Shown here piece by piece: positions 25,776 to 36,139 of a stretch of DNA of 64,000 nucleotides. The notes beneath the pieces were generated by a model, which ran no database searches, was not told the DNA's origin, and saw nothing but the letters and a program-made list of their open reading frames with translations. Position numbers and translations under genes: made by a program. The stretch covers positions 1 through 64,000 of the forward strand of contig NZ_JAKMTB010000001.1 in assembly GCF_025772985.1 (NCBI RefSeq), written 5' to 3'. The DNA comes from Campylobacter sp. CNRCH_2014_0184h. GTDB lineage: Bacteria; Campylobacterota; Campylobacteria; Campylobacterales; Campylobacteraceae. Within the stretch, counting starts at the first letter, position 1; each line of letters starts with the position of its first letter.

Positions 25776-27879
25776 TTTTGGAAAGTTTGAGTTTTAATTT
25801 ACCACCATTTTTTAATTTTCCAAACAAAATCTCATCGCTTAATCTCTCTCCTAATTCTTCAGCAATAATGCGTTTTAATAATCTTACTCCAAAATCTTTA
25901 TTATTAGTTTTTTTAGTAAGAAATTCTTTTACTTTTTTATCAGCTTCTATGGTGACGTTATTTAAATTTTTTGCCATTAAATCTAGTTCTTTTTGGACGA
26001 TTTGTTCTAAAATTTCTTGACTTAAGTCATTAAAATGAATGATTTTATCTATACGGTTGATAAATTCAGGCGCAAAAAAATCTTTTATGGCTTTATTGCT
26101 TTTTTCTTTATCACTGCTTAAAAAACCAAGCTCATTACTTTCTTTGAGACCTAAATTTGAAGTCATAATGATAATGGTGTTTTTAAAATCAGCTTTTAAT
26201 CCACTATTATCTGTCAAGCTTGCATTATCAAAAATTTGTAAAAAAGTATTAGTTAAATCAGGATGAGCCTTTTCTATCTCATCAAATAAAACTACGCTAA
26301 AAGGATTTTTTCTAATACTATTACTAAGCAAGCCACCATCTTCATAGCCCACATAACCTGCTGAAGTTCCTATGAGTTTGCTCACATCATGTTTTTGTGA
26401 GTATTCACTCATGTCAAATCTTTCAAGATTAAGGTTTAAAATTTGTGCTAAATTTTTCGCAAGTTCGGTTTTACCAACCCCGCTTGAACCAGTAAATAAA
26501 AACACACCTTTTGGGGTGTTTTTACCTTTTAATCCTGCATAGCTTTGTTTTAAAATAGAACATAAAGCTTTAATAGCTTCATCTTGCCCAAAAATGTTTT
26601 GTTTTAAATCATGCTCTAAGTTCTTAAGAATTTTACCTTGATCGCTTTCATAAATTTTATGAGAATGCGTCATTCTTGCTAAAGTATTTTCTAAATCTTT
26701 TATTTTTACTATTTTTTTACTTTTTTTATCTTCTAAAGCAAAACTTGCACCAAGCTCATCGATTAAATCAATCGCACTATCGGGTAAAAATTTATCATGT
26801 AAAAATTGTTTTGCTAATTTTATACTTGTTTGTAAAATTTCATCACTGATTTTGATTTTGTGAAAATTTTCATATTTGCTTTTTAAGCCTTGTAAGATTA
26901 AAAAACATTCTTCTTCGCTTGGTTCATCTATATCAATTTTTGCAAATCTTCTACTTAGAGCTTTGTTTTTATCGAAGGTGTTTTTATATTCTATAAAAGT
27001 AGTTGCTCCTATGCATTTGATGTTGCCATTACTTAGTGCAGGTTTTAATAAATTTGACATATCTGCATGACTTTCATTGCTTGCGCCAGTTCCTACTATG
27101 GTGTGAATTTCATCTATAAATAAAATAGCATTAGGGATATTTTCTAATTCTTTAATGATATCTTTTAATCTTTTTTCAAAATCACCTCTGTATTTTGTCC
27201 CTGAAAGCAAGCTTGCCATATCAAGACTATAAATTTTTGAGTTTTTTAAATGTTTTGGCACTTTTTCTTCAGCTATAGCTAGCGCTAGTCCATCTATAAT
27301 GGCACTTTTACCAACACCTGGTTCACCAACCAAAATAGGATTATTTTTCTTGCGACGGCTTAGAATTTGCATCATTCTTTCAAGTTCAAATTTCCTACCT
27401 ATAACAGGATCTATTTTACCTTTTTTTGCAAGCTCAACTAGCTCTATGGTATGGGTTTTTAAATTTTCAAATTCAGCATTTTGTAACAATTCTTTTATTT
27501 TTTCTTCTTCTATTAGGTGTTTTTTTAAAATATTATAAGAATAAGCTTTTTCTTCTTTGCAAAGTGCGATGATAAAATCAATTACACTTGTTTGATTTTT
27601 TGCATTTAACTTGTGTAATATATTTTCCAAGATCACAGAAAAAATAGGTTCTATTTCTTTTTTTAAAATTTCGTTATTTTTAGCCAAGTAGTTTTTTAAT
27701 TCATTTTCAAAGCCTTGTAAATCACCATCTCCGATTTCTTCAAGTAGATTTTTAAAATCATTGCTAAGCTTAACTAAAGCAAAAAGCAAATGCTCACAAG
27801 TGATAAATTCATGATGATTGATAAAGCTTAAATGTCTTGCATTTGGTATAAATGAGTCAATTAGTTCTTTATATTTCAT
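25750..27879 (-). CDS. clpA: ATP-dependent Clp protease unfoldase ClpA
   Basis: 709-aa double AAA+ protein. The N-domain binds ClpS; the first Walker A is GEPGVGKS at residues 185-192, the second is GSSGVGKTE. LGF in the SNELGFLSSDKEK segment sits where the ClpP-docking IGL/IGF loop occurs. It is slightly shorter than E. coli ClpA (758 aa). It overlaps clpS by 4 nt and aat by 26 nt. ClpP is not in this window. Confidence 0.94.
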   Translation of the reverse strand: MKYKELIDSFIPNARHLSFINHHEFITCEHLLFALVKLSNDFKNLLEEIGDGDLQGFENELKNYLAKNNEILKKEIEPIFSVILENILHKLNAKNQTSVIDFIIALCKEEKAYSYNILKKHLIEEEKIKELLQNAEFENLKTHTIELVELAKKGKIDPVIGRKFELERMMQILSRRKKNNPILVGEPGVGKSAIIDGLALAIAEEKVPKHLKNSKIYSLDMASLLSGTKYRGDFEKRLKDIIKELENIPNAILFIDEIHTIVGTGASNESHADMSNLLKPALSNGNIKCIGATTFIEYKNTFDKNKALSRRFAKIDIDEPSEEECFLILQGLKSKYENFHKIKISDEILQTSIKLAKQFLHDKFLPDSAIDLIDELGASFALEDKKSKKIVKIKDLENTLARMTHSHKIYESDQGKILKNLEHDLKQNIFGQDEAIKALCSILKQSYAGLKGKNTPKGVFLFTGSSGVGKTELAKNLAQILNLNLERFDMSEYSQKHDVSKLIGTSAGYVGYEDGGLLSNSIRKNPFSVVLFDEIEKAHPDLTNTFLQIFDNASLTDNSGLKADFKNTIIIMTSNLGLKESNELGFLSSDKEKSNKAIKDFFAPEFINRIDKIIHFNDLSQEILEQIVQKELDLMAKNLNNVTIEADKKVKEFLTKKTNNKDFGVRLLKRIIAEELGERLSDEILFGKLKNGGKLKLKLSKNEKIEFVF

Positions 27880-28169
27880 TGTTCTTCTATCCTTGTTTGG
27901 AGTGGAAAATCATTGTTTTTTGCTGCCGTGTCAACTTGCTGTTTTTTGCTAAGTGCAATTTCTTCTGTGTATATGCCACAAACTCCACTTCCTTGATGAT
28001 GGATTTCAAGCATGATCGCACTTGCTTTTTCAAAATCATGATGAAAAATATTCATTAAAATTTCAATTACAAAATCCATGGTGGTAACATCATCGTTTAA
28101 AAGCAAAACCTTAAACATTTTAGGTTCTGCTAGTTTTTGTTGTTCTAAAATTTCACTTTTTAGACTCAT
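27876..28169 (-). CDS. clpS: ClpS N-degron adaptor
   Basis: 97 aa. The hydrophobic-pocket residues are visible in LLLNDDVTTMDFVIEIL and in MLEIHHQGSGVCGIY. It delivers proteins with N-terminal Leu, Phe, Trp or Tyr to ClpA. Its start lies inside the 3' end of the TlpA-like gene (17-nt overlap) and its stop overlaps the clpA start. Confidence 0.95.
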   Translation of the reverse strand: MSLKSEILEQQKLAEPKMFKVLLLNDDVTTMDFVIEILMNIFHHDFEKASAIMLEIHHQGSGVCGIYTEEIALSKKQQVDTAAKNNDFPLQTRIEEQ

Positions 28170-28773
28170 TTAATATCCTAGTAATATCTTCTTGCATAAT
28201 CTCAGTAGAAACTTTCCCAAGATAATATTTCACATAACTTTTTGAGTCTTTATTCCAAAAGTCTGTTAAATCTTGATAAACACCATCTTTTAAAACTACT
28301 TTAAAAGGAAGTTGTTCCATGCTTTGATAGTTGATATCTTTTAAAGCTTGTGCGACAATTCTATCATTTTCTTTAGAATTGCTTAAAAAATAATATGCTC
28401 CATATTTAATAGCAAAATCTTTAACAGTTTGATCGCTTACATTTTCAAAATGACTAAGCCCTATGATGATAAAATTATCTGTATTTTTTTGCCATAAGCT
28501 TGTTAGATGGGTAGCTTCTTCTTGGCAAGGTGTGCAAAAGGTTCCAAAAAAATCAAACATTAAAATTTTATTCTCTTCGCCTTTTACCATAAAACCATTT
28601 TGTGTTCTTACTAAGGTTTTTTCACCGCCATTGACACTTTTTAAAAGAATTTCATCGCCCATTTTATACTCAGCAAATGCAAATTCGTTTTCGATTTTTT
28701 CTTCGCTTGAGCAAGCGCTTATTAAAAATGCAAAAGCAAATGTAAAAAATAAATAAGCAAATTTTTTCATCAA
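28153..28773 (-). CDS. TlpA-type thioredoxin-like lipoprotein
   Basis: 206 aa. A lipoprotein signal (FAFLISACSS) places it in the envelope. A thioredoxin-like domain carries the active-site CTPC (FFGTFCTPCQEEA). It is probably a periplasm-facing thiol-disulfide reductase, for example for cytochrome c maturation or protein disulfide repair; the partner is not identifiable. The start has two adjacent ATGs. It lies between smpB and clpS on the same strand. Confidence 0.85.
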   Translation of the reverse strand: MMKKFAYLFFTFAFAFLISACSSEEKIENEFAFAEYKMGDEILLKSVNGGEKTLVRTQNGFMVKGEENKILMFDFFGTFCTPCQEEATHLTSLWQKNTDNFIIIGLSHFENVSDQTVKDFAIKYGAYYFLSNSKENDRIVAQALKDINYQSMEQLPFKVVLKDGVYQDLTDFWNKDSKSYVKYYLGKVSTEIMQEDITRILNESKK

Positions 28774-28783
28774 AATCCTTTTT

Positions 28784-29242
28784 TTAATAATGATTTTTCA
28801 TAGCAGCTCTTGCCTCAAGATCTGCTTGTTTTTTCTTTAAACTTTCTCTTTTATCGTGCAAGTTTTTTCCTTTGGCTAAGGCTATTAAGACTTTTGCTTT
28901 ATTTTTTTCATTAAAATAAAGTTCTAATGGCACTATAGTAAAGCCTTGAGTGCTAATTTTACCAAAAAGCCTATCGATTTGCTTTTTATGCATTAAAAGT
29001 TTTCGCACGCCTTTTTCATCATGCTTATAAAAAGAATGTGTAGTACTAAGATGAGAAATATGAGCATTAAGTAAGAAAATTTCACCTTTGATAATACGCA
29101 CAAAAGAATCTTTTAAATTTGCTCTACTAGCTCTTAATGCTACCACCTCAGAACCTTTTAAAACAATACCTGCTTCAAATTTTTCCAAAATTTCATAATC
29201 AAAAAAAGCTTTTTTGTTTTTTACTATAGTTTTTTTCATCAT
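28784..29242 (-). CDS. smpB: SsrA-binding protein SmpB
   Basis: 152 aa. It binds tmRNA and brings it to stalled ribosomes for trans-translation. Family features include [38 protein letters not shown] and the lysine-rich C-terminal tail ([16 protein letters not shown]) that reads the empty mRNA channel. It overlaps ispE by 4 nt. The tmRNA gene (ssrA) is not seen in this window. Confidence 0.95.
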   Translation of the reverse strand: MMKKTIVKNKKAFFDYEILEKFEAGIVLKGSEVVALRASRANLKDSFVRIIKGEIFLLNAHISHLSTTHSFYKHDEKGVRKLLMHKKQIDRLFGKISTQGFTIVPLELYFNEKNKAKVLIALAKGKNLHDKRESLKKKQADLEARAAMKNHY

Positions 29243-29994
29243 TTAGCCTTAAAAACTCCACTTCCACTTCCACTTAAAAAATAAGCTTCATTAAGAAAAG
29301 TTTGCATTTTAGGATAAATTTTTACACAAGGAGCAAATAAGTCGTTTAAATCAGTATTTTTATACTCTAAAATTTCACTTGTTTTAAGTGTTTTAAGTGT
29401 TTTGGACAAATTTAAATTCGCTGTTAAATCATATGAGTTTTCATCAAATGCTTTATATACTTTTGCACTTGAGCATTCAATAGTAGGAAAAGCAAAATCA
29501 AGTTGGCTAAAATCATCTTCAAAATATTCTACAATCTCGCCACACCCACTAACATTTGCACTATCATATCCGCTTAAAAAAAAGATTAAATCAGAACCGA
29601 GTTTTTGGCAGATTTGTTCAAGTTGTTGTTGGTTAAGTTTTAAATTTAAAGCTTCGTTGATCATAAGCAAAAATGTCACTGCATCAGTGCTACTTCCACC
29701 AAGGCCTCCACCTATGGGAATGTTTTTGATAAGCTTTAAGCTTTTGTCTTTAAAAAATTCATTTAATTCATTAGAAAATCCTAAATTTTCTAATTCTTTA
29801 TAAGCTTTGTGTATGATGGTATCTTGGGTAAAATTTCCAGTGATTTCAAATCCTTCTTTTGTTTTTTCATCACTAAAGCTTAATTCATCAAAAATATCTT
29901 TTAGTAAAATAAAGCGTGATTGTAATAAATGATAAGATCTTGAATCAATTCCTATGATTTTTAAAAAAATATTAGCTTTTGCGTAAGCTTTCAT
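29239..29994 (-). CDS. ispE: 4-diphosphocytidyl-2-C-methyl-D-erythritol kinase
   Basis: 251 aa, GHMP kinase family, in the MEP pathway of isoprenoid synthesis. [20 protein letters not shown] starts the protein and [14 protein letters not shown] is the ATP-binding motif. It ends with [12 protein letters not shown], a GSGS motif typical of the C-terminal part. It overlaps both csrA and smpB by 4 nt. Confidence 0.93.
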   Translation of the reverse strand: MKAYAKANIFLKIIGIDSRSYHLLQSRFILLKDIFDELSFSDEKTKEGFEITGNFTQDTIIHKAYKELENLGFSNELNEFFKDKSLKLIKNIPIGGGLGGSSTDAVTFLLMINEALNLKLNQQQLEQICQKLGSDLIFFLSGYDSANVSGCGEIVEYFEDDFSQLDFAFPTIECSSAKVYKAFDENSYDLTANLNLSKTLKTLKTSEILEYKNTDLNDLFAPCVKIYPKMQTFLNEAYFLSGSGSGVFKAK

Positions 29995-30218
29995 TTTTTA
30001 AGCTTTTTACTCAGATCATCAAGTTTTATCGTTTCATCACTAATTGCATGTAAATTTTCACTTTTTACTTGCTCGATAAGCTCTTTGCGTAGTATCATTA
30101 AAGACTTTGGAGCTTCGATGCCTATTTTAGCATATCCTTTGCCTGTTTGAACTACTTTGATTTCTATATCATCTCCGATTTTTATACTTTCATTTTCTTT
30201 TCTTGATAAAATTAACAT
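29991..30218 (-). CDS. csrA: Carbon storage regulator CsrA
   Basis: 75 aa RNA-binding translational regulator. [20 protein letters not shown] is the conserved first strand region, with [16 protein letters not shown] containing the RNA-contact residues. In C. jejuni it controls flagellin and stress genes. Embedded between truB (7-nt overlap) and ispE (4-nt overlap), so its expression is probably tied to this operon. Confidence 0.96.
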   Translation of the reverse strand: MLILSRKENESIKIGDDIEIKVVQTGKGYAKIGIEAPKSLMILRKELIEQVKSENLHAISDETIKLDDLSKKLKK

Positions 30219-31030
30219 TTTAATACCTTATTTAAATAATATTGCACTTGATTATCTTGGATAGAAATGATAGAAAAAAAATCTTTTTCTTCTAAAATAT
30301 AGCTACCTTCTTCTTGAATTTCCAAATCGTCCAAAAATATTTTTTGTCCATTGTGTAATTTTTGGGGGTATTTTATCGTATTTTTTCTAAGATTTAAATA
30401 AGCTAAAGGATTTAACTCTTTTTCATTTTCGTAAAAAAACTTTCCCTCACTTAAGCGCTCTAATGAGCTTAGCGTGGCTTTAATACCAAGTTTTCTGGCA
30501 AATAATTCACAATAAGAGCGTATATAAGAACCCTCACTAACTGCTATTTCTATGGTTAAAAAGGGGTGGTTATAGTGTAAAATTTTAGTATAAAAAATTT
30601 CCATAACGCAGGGTTTTAAATTGACTTCAAAACCTCTTTTTGCAAGCTCGTAAGAGCGCACTCCATCTATTTTTTTTGCACAAAATGCGGGTGGGGTGTA
30701 GGTGATTTTACCTAAAAGTTCATTTTTAATTTGTTCTAAAACTTTCTCTTCAAAAGCATTTATAAGATTGATCTCTTTGATATTTTGATTATCAAGGCTT
30801 AGTGAATGCACACCTAGCCAAAGCGTTGCTTTATAAACTTTTGGATTTTTATCAAAAAAGCGAAAAAGTTTTGTGTATTGATCAAAGGCTATGAGTAAAA
30901 CACCTTTTGCAAAAGGATCAAGTGTTCCTGAAAAACCTGCTTTTTTATTTTTATATTTTTTCTTGAGTTTGCCTAAAAAAGCATTAGAACTCATTCCACT
31001 TGGTTTGTAAGCTACAAAAAGTTTATTCAT
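30212..31030 (-). CDS. truB: tRNA pseudouridine-55 synthase TruB
   Basis: 272 aa. It makes pseudouridine 55 in the T-loop of tRNAs. [11 protein letters not shown] and [18 protein letters not shown] (catalytic Asp in GTLDP) are clear. The C-terminal PUA-like part is short. It overlaps uvrD by 4 nt and csrA by 7 nt. Confidence 0.95.
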   Translation of the reverse strand: MNKLFVAYKPSGMSSNAFLGKLKKKYKNKKAGFSGTLDPFAKGVLLIAFDQYTKLFRFFDKNPKVYKATLWLGVHSLSLDNQNIKEINLINAFEEKVLEQIKNELLGKITYTPPAFCAKKIDGVRSYELAKRGFEVNLKPCVMEIFYTKILHYNHPFLTIEIAVSEGSYIRSYCELFARKLGIKATLSSLERLSEGKFFYENEKELNPLAYLNLRKNTIKYPQKLHNGQKIFLDDLEIQEEGSYILEEKDFFSIISIQDNQVQYYLNKVLKC

Positions 31031-33090
31031 ATTACTTTTTCCACAAAACTTGACATTATCATTCTTTCTATGCCTCCAAAATTAATCGTGAGTTTTTCTT
31101 CAGCACCTATTTTACTTACCCCAGTGACTCTGCCTATGCCAAAAATTTTATGTTTGATTAAATCGCCTTTCTTGTAGCAATTTTTTTGATGATCTAGTGT
31201 TAATTCTTTTTTGATTACATTGCTCTCGCCAAAAAATCTACTTTTTTCTAATCTTGTGCGACTTCCTTTATAAAATCTAGAATTAGCATAACTTAAATAA
31301 AGTTTTTTCTTGGCTCTAGTGATTGCTACATAAGCAAGTCTTCTTTCTTCTTCTATATTGCTTGATTCGCTAGTGAGTGGGAAAAATCCTTCTTCTAAGC
31401 CTATGATAAAAACATAATCAAACTCAAGTCCTTTACTTGCATGAATACTCATAATACAAATACTTTCTTTATCAAGTCCATCTTGCTCATTAAGTAAAGA
31501 AATTTCATTTAAAATATCATCTAAGCCATTATAATTTCCATGAGTGATTTTATCTTTTAAGTTAGCATAAAGTTCATCTATGTTTAAAAGTTTATCTTCG
31601 CCCTCTGGATTATCTTTATAAAATTCTTTGATTTTAAATTCTTCTTCTAAGGCTAAAATCATTGCAAGCAAATCATCTTTTTCTTTGATTTTGTGTATGC
31701 TTAGTATGAATTTTTCTAATTCTTTGTCTGTTTTTTTGCTAAAAAATCCACTTCCTTGCAAAGCACATAGGCTTTCAAATAAAGACAAATGATTTTCTTT
31801 AGCATAATTTTCTAGCTTTTCTAAACTTGCATTACCAAAATTTCTTTTAGGACGGTTGATAATGCGTTTAAAAGAATAATCATCATTTAAATTTGAAAGT
31901 AATCTTAAATAAGAAATAATATCTTTAATTTCAGCTCTTTCATAAAAACGAATTCCACTTAGCAATTTAAAAGGAATGTTTTCTTTACTAAAAGCTTCTT
32001 CAAGAGCGCGAGATAGGGCATTTACTCTATAAAGTATGGCTATTTCACTAGGATTAATCCCTGAGTTTAAAAGTTTTGAAACTTCTCTTGCAACCTTAAA
32101 GCTTTCAATTTTCTCATCATCATTTTGTAAAATTGTAATTTCTTCGCCTTCATCTTTGGTGCAAATTAAAGTTTTTCCTAGTCTTTTTCTATTATGCTCT
32201 ATAAGTTCATTTGCAGCTTGTAAAATAGCGCTAGTTGAACGGTAGTTTTGCTCTAGTTTGACTAATTTTACATTATTAAATTGTTCTTTGAAATTTAAGA
32301 TATTTTCTATTTTAGCCCCACGCCAACCATAAATACTTTGATCATCATCACCCACCACGCAAATATTTTCATGAGACGTGCAAAGTTTTTTTAGAATTTG
32401 ATATTGTAAGGCATTGGTATCTTGATATTCATCTACTGTTATATAAGTATATTTTTGACTTTGCTCTTTTGCAAATTGTTCATCTTCTAAAATTTTATTA
32501 GTTAGCATGAGTAAATCATCAAAATCCATAAAATTATTTTGGATTAAAAAATGCTCATATTGCTCATATAAATGAATGATTTCTTCGTAATTTTTGTTTT
32601 TTTCATCTTTTAAAAATTCTAATTCTTTGCGTATTTCTTGAGCGCTTTTGCTTTGATTTTTAAAATTTGAAATATAAGCACCTATGCTTGCTAAAGAGCT
32701 TTGCAAATTTTCGCTAGCCAAATCTTTTAGTATTTTCTTTTTATCATCTGTATCGATAATGACAAAATTATTTGCTCTATTAATTCTTTCGCTATAAAGT
32801 CTTAAAAATAACAAGCCAAATTTATGAAAAGTACATAAAAGGGGATTGTGTAAATTTTGATCTTGTAAAAGTGCTAAGGCTCTTGTTTTCATTACATTAG
32901 CAGCTTTATTTGTAAAGGTTAGTGTGAGGGTATTTTGCGCAGGAATACCTACATGATCAATCAAATAAGCAAGTCTAGTGGTAATGGTTTTAGTCTTTCC
33001 GCTACCTGCACCTGCTAGTATCAGCATAGCTCCATCAATATGCATGATAGCTTCTTTTTGGCTATCATTTAAACTTTCAAAAAAACTCAT
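31027..33090 (-). CDS. uvrD: UvrD/Rep-family DNA helicase
   Basis: 687-aa superfamily 1A 3'-5' helicase. Walker A is [10 protein letters not shown], motif II is VDEYQDTN, motif [16 protein letters not shown], and motif [17 protein letters not shown]. The role is in DNA repair and replication restart; UvrD, Rep and PcrA are not separable by eye. It has 4-nt overlaps with the genes on both sides. Confidence 0.93.
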   Translation of the reverse strand: MSFFESLNDSQKEAIMHIDGAMLILAGAGSGKTKTITTRLAYLIDHVGIPAQNTLTLTFTNKAANVMKTRALALLQDQNLHNPLLCTFHKFGLLFLRLYSERINRANNFVIIDTDDKKKILKDLASENLQSSLASIGAYISNFKNQSKSAQEIRKELEFLKDEKNKNYEEIIHLYEQYEHFLIQNNFMDFDDLLMLTNKILEDEQFAKEQSQKYTYITVDEYQDTNALQYQILKKLCTSHENICVVGDDDQSIYGWRGAKIENILNFKEQFNNVKLVKLEQNYRSTSAILQAANELIEHNRKRLGKTLICTKDEGEEITILQNDDEKIESFKVAREVSKLLNSGINPSEIAILYRVNALSRALEEAFSKENIPFKLLSGIRFYERAEIKDIISYLRLLSNLNDDYSFKRIINRPKRNFGNASLEKLENYAKENHLSLFESLCALQGSGFFSKKTDKELEKFILSIHKIKEKDDLLAMILALEEEFKIKEFYKDNPEGEDKLLNIDELYANLKDKITHGNYNGLDDILNEISLLNEQDGLDKESICIMSIHASKGLEFDYVFIIGLEEGFFPLTSESSNIEEERRLAYVAITRAKKKLYLSYANSRFYKGSRTRLEKSRFFGESNVIKKELTLDHQKNCYKKGDLIKHKIFGIGRVTGVSKIGAEEKLTINFGGIERMIMSSFVEKVI

Positions 33091-33533
33091 TTTTTAAATA
33101 AATCTTTATTGTTGGGATTATTTAAAAAAGCATTCATGGATTTTTCTTTTAATTTTTGATCATTTTGCTTTTTGAAATAGTTTGAAAAATTAACAAAAAT
33201 GATATTATCTTCAACTTGAATTTGAGTAATTGCCCCTAAATCCACTTTCACAAAGGTTGCAAAATCATCAGGGCCAAAACCTGCATGAAATTCTATATGC
33301 TCATTTGTTAAAACTATAGATTTAAAAGTATAGCCACCAAGAGCAAAAAGACAATAAGGATTTTTACTCACTACATCTAATTCTGGTGGCAAGGGAGGTT
33401 CGAGTGTAACAAATTTAGTATTTACAATGATATTAAACTCAATATCTTCTTGGATTAAAATTTGCAAACACTCATAAATGCTTTTTTGCATTAAACTTAT
33501 AAAATTTTTATTATTTAAAATTTTATCAATCAT
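33087..33533 (-). CDS. SspB-like protein, candidate ClpX adaptor
   Basis: 148 aa, usually labelled hypothetical in Campylobacter. By eye it follows the SspB layout: an N-terminal helix (residues 12-28), strands with EFNIIVNTKF (32-41), a proline turn (46-50), LFALGGYTFKSI (62-73), IEFHAGFG (80-87), VDLGAITQI (97-105) and IIFVNF (111-116), then a flexible charged tail. Alpha-proteobacterial SspB has the same order: F.I.F.T, Q.F..L, F.V.LSFGG, iPF.A.T. SspB hands ssrA-tagged proteins to ClpXP. It is on the same transcript as smpB, clpS, clpA and aat. No profile search was possible; the assignment is inference. Confidence 0.5.
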   Translation of the reverse strand: MIDKILNNKNFISLMQKSIYECLQILIQEDIEFNIIVNTKFVTLEPPLPPELDVVSKNPYCLFALGGYTFKSIVLTNEHIEFHAGFGPDDFATFVKVDLGAITQIQVEDNIIFVNFSNYFKKQNDQKLKEKSMNAFLNNPNNKDLFKK

Positions 33534-35247
33534 TACTTAGCCTTAAAAATTCATCTACTAGTATTCTAACTTGCTCTAAGCCTATATTCCAAAACTCATC
33601 ACTTTCTATATCAAAGCCAAACATAGCTACAAGTTCTTTTGGGCTTTTGCTTCCACCGCTACTTAAAAACTCAATATAAATTGAGGTAAAATCAGTACAT
33701 TTACCACTTTTGTATAGACCATAGAGTGCTAAAACTAAAAGTTGTGCATAAGCATAAGCATAGCAGTAAAATGGAGAGTGTATAAAATGCGGTATATAAG
33801 AATACCAAAGGCCATAATTTTTGGTTAAAACTACGCTATCTTGAAACATTTTTCTTGATTCTTCAAGCCAAATTTCACTTAGTTCTTGAGCGCTTAGCTC
33901 TTCTTTTTTAGCATGAAATCTGCGTTCAAAAGTAGTAAAATTAATTTGTCTATAAAGAGTAGCAAAAATATCTTCAATCTTTGCCGCATATAAGGACAAA
34001 AGCTCTTCTTTGTCTAAATTTTCTTTAATATAATCAAAAATCAACATTTCTGCAAACACTGAAGCAGTTTCTGCTGTAGTTAGTGGTGTATCTTGATTTA
34101 AAAAACTTACTTTATAAGAAAGTTTTTGATGTATAGTGTGACCTAGCTCATGTGCTAGGGTGAAAAGATCACGTCTTTGGTTAGTATAGTTTAAAAGTAT
34201 GAAAGGATGGCTTAGTGGTGTACTTGAGTGAGAAAAAGCACCGCTTTGTTTAAATTCTTTAGGGTAAACATCAATCCAATTATTCTCAAAAGCTTCTTTT
34301 GCTATCATATAAAAATCTTTAGAAAATTTTTCAAAGGCTTTTAAAACTATATCTTTTCCTTGATCAAAATCAACTTGCATTTCCTTTCCAATAGGCGCAT
34401 AACGATCATAATCTTTTAGCTTTTTATATCCTAGAATTTTTTTCTTTGCATTATAAAATTTAGAAACGATATCAAAGCTATTTTCGCTAGCGCTAATAAG
34501 CGCATCAACACTTTTTTTAGAAATTTGATTTCTTATATGTCTTGGAGTTTCAGGACTTTCATAGGATCTTAACTCGCAAATACTAGCAAGTTCACTTTTA
34601 ATCATATTGAAAATATATACTAAAAGTTTGTTTTGCTTTTTTAAAGTTTTACTAAAGCATTTTGAAGCTTTTTTTCTAATGCTTCTATCTTTATCATAAA
34701 GCTTGCTTAGAATTTCTTCCTCGCTTAATTTTTGCCCTTCAAAATTAAATTTTAAAGCACTAAAGGTTTCATCAAATAATCTTGCAAATGCATCTGAGCC
34801 TGTACTTGATAGAGCCAGGATAACTCTTTCTTCTTTTTTGGAAAGATTGTGTTTTTTGTGTTTGATAAGATTGTTTAAATAAAACTCATAATCTTTGCAA
34901 AATGTGATGAAAGTTTTGCTTTTTTCTTCTTTTAATTCGCAAAATTCAAGGTCAAAAAATAAAAGATTTTCTTCTATTTTTTTACTTAAATTTTCATATT
35001 TTGCATAAAAAGCACCTTTTGTGGTATCTTGAGCAAAATTTAAATACACATAGGTTAGTATGTGAGAAAGTTTTAAGATTAATTCTTCATAGTTTTTTAA
35101 AGCTTGCAAGAATTGCTCATTGTCTAAACTATGAAGATTATTTTCATATTGTTTTTTAAATTCACAAGCTTCATCTTGGGTTTTTTGTAAAAAAAGATTT
35201 AATTCTTGCTCATCTTTAAATAATATACTTAAGTTCCAATTTTGCAT
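33526..35247 (-). CDS. pepF: M3-family oligoendopeptidase F
   Basis: 573-aa zinc metallopeptidase of the thimet oligopeptidase family. The zinc motif is HELGH in FTLAHELGHTIHQ, with the third ligand Glu further on (TAETASVFAEML). It degrades cytoplasmic oligopeptides. It overlaps the SspB-like gene by 8 nt and starts 4 nt after pyrB, so it is in the same run. Confidence 0.92.
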   Translation of the reverse strand: MQNWNLSILFKDEQELNLFLQKTQDEACEFKKQYENNLHSLDNEQFLQALKNYEELILKLSHILTYVYLNFAQDTTKGAFYAKYENLSKKIEENLLFFDLEFCELKEEKSKTFITFCKDYEFYLNNLIKHKKHNLSKKEERVILALSSTGSDAFARLFDETFSALKFNFEGQKLSEEEILSKLYDKDRSIRKKASKCFSKTLKKQNKLLVYIFNMIKSELASICELRSYESPETPRHIRNQISKKSVDALISASENSFDIVSKFYNAKKKILGYKKLKDYDRYAPIGKEMQVDFDQGKDIVLKAFEKFSKDFYMIAKEAFENNWIDVYPKEFKQSGAFSHSSTPLSHPFILLNYTNQRRDLFTLAHELGHTIHQKLSYKVSFLNQDTPLTTAETASVFAEMLIFDYIKENLDKEELLSLYAAKIEDIFATLYRQINFTTFERRFHAKKEELSAQELSEIWLEESRKMFQDSVVLTKNYGLWYSYIPHFIHSPFYCYAYAYAQLLVLALYGLYKSGKCTDFTSIYIEFLSSGGSKSPKELVAMFGFDIESDEFWNIGLEQVRILVDEFLRLSND

Positions 35248-35251
35248 GATT

Positions 35252-36130
35252 TTAGCTTTCTAAAATGAGTTTTTTTAATACAGCCATTCTAATGGCAACA
35301 CCATTTTTAACTTGAGTTAAAACCTTACATCTTTTATCAGCCATTACTTCATCGCTAATATCGATATTTCTATGTACAGGGCCAGGATGTAGGATAATGA
35401 GATTTTTATCTTTTATTAAATCTTTACTAATGCAAAAATCATTTGCATAATCTTTAAGCGATGCATAGGTTGGAATATTGTGTCTTTCAGTTTGTGTTCT
35501 AAGACTCATGATAATATCAATATCATCAATAACTTCTTTTAGTTTATTTGTTTTTTTAATAGGATAATTAGGCATAAAATGAGGTGGGGCTACTAGGGTA
35601 ATGTCTATACCAAAACGAGGTAATAATTCTAAATTTGAAGCAGCAACGCGCGAGTTTTTAATATCTCCTACTATTGCTATTTTTTTACCTTTGACATTAT
35701 AATCAAAATGTTCCATTATAGTAAAAAGATCAAGTAAGGCTTGGGTAGGATGAGCATGTTTGCCATCGCCTCCATTAACTATAGGACAATGAGTATAATT
35801 TGCTAAAGTATGAGGCACACCTGAGTTTTTGTGTCTAACTACAATAGCACTTGGTGCCATTGCATCTAAATTCGCAGCAGTATCAAAAAGTGTTTCACCT
35901 TTACTTGAGCTACTTCTTGAAACATCTAATTTTAAAACTTTAGCACCCAGTCTTCTTGCAGCTGTTTCAAAGCTTGATTGAGTGCGTGTTGAATTTTCAA
36001 AGAAAATTGTTGTGACACTTTTTCCTTCTAAAAATGTACGCGGTTTTTCATCTAAAAATTCTTTTGCTTCTTTAAATAAAGCCAAGATTTCATCATTGTT
36101 AAAATCTTTTGTAGTGATTAAATGTCTCAT
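35252..36130 (-). CDS. pyrB: Aspartate carbamoyltransferase catalytic subunit
   Basis: 292 aa. It condenses carbamoyl phosphate with aspartate in pyrimidine synthesis. The carbamoyl-phosphate motif [20 protein letters not shown] and [11 protein letters not shown] are clear. No pyrI regulatory subunit is adjacent. It lies 9 nt after sstT. Confidence 0.96.
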   Translation of the reverse strand: MRHLITTKDFNNDEILALFKEAKEFLDEKPRTFLEGKSVTTIFFENSTRTQSSFETAARRLGAKVLKLDVSRSSSSKGETLFDTAANLDAMAPSAIVVRHKNSGVPHTLANYTHCPIVNGGDGKHAHPTQALLDLFTIMEHFDYNVKGKKIAIVGDIKNSRVAASNLELLPRFGIDITLVAPPHFMPNYPIKKTNKLKEVIDDIDIIMSLRTQTERHNIPTYASLKDYANDFCISKDLIKDKNLIILHPGPVHRNIDISDEVMADKRCKVLTQVKNGVAIRMAVLKKLILES

Positions 36131-36139
36131 AAGCCCTCC

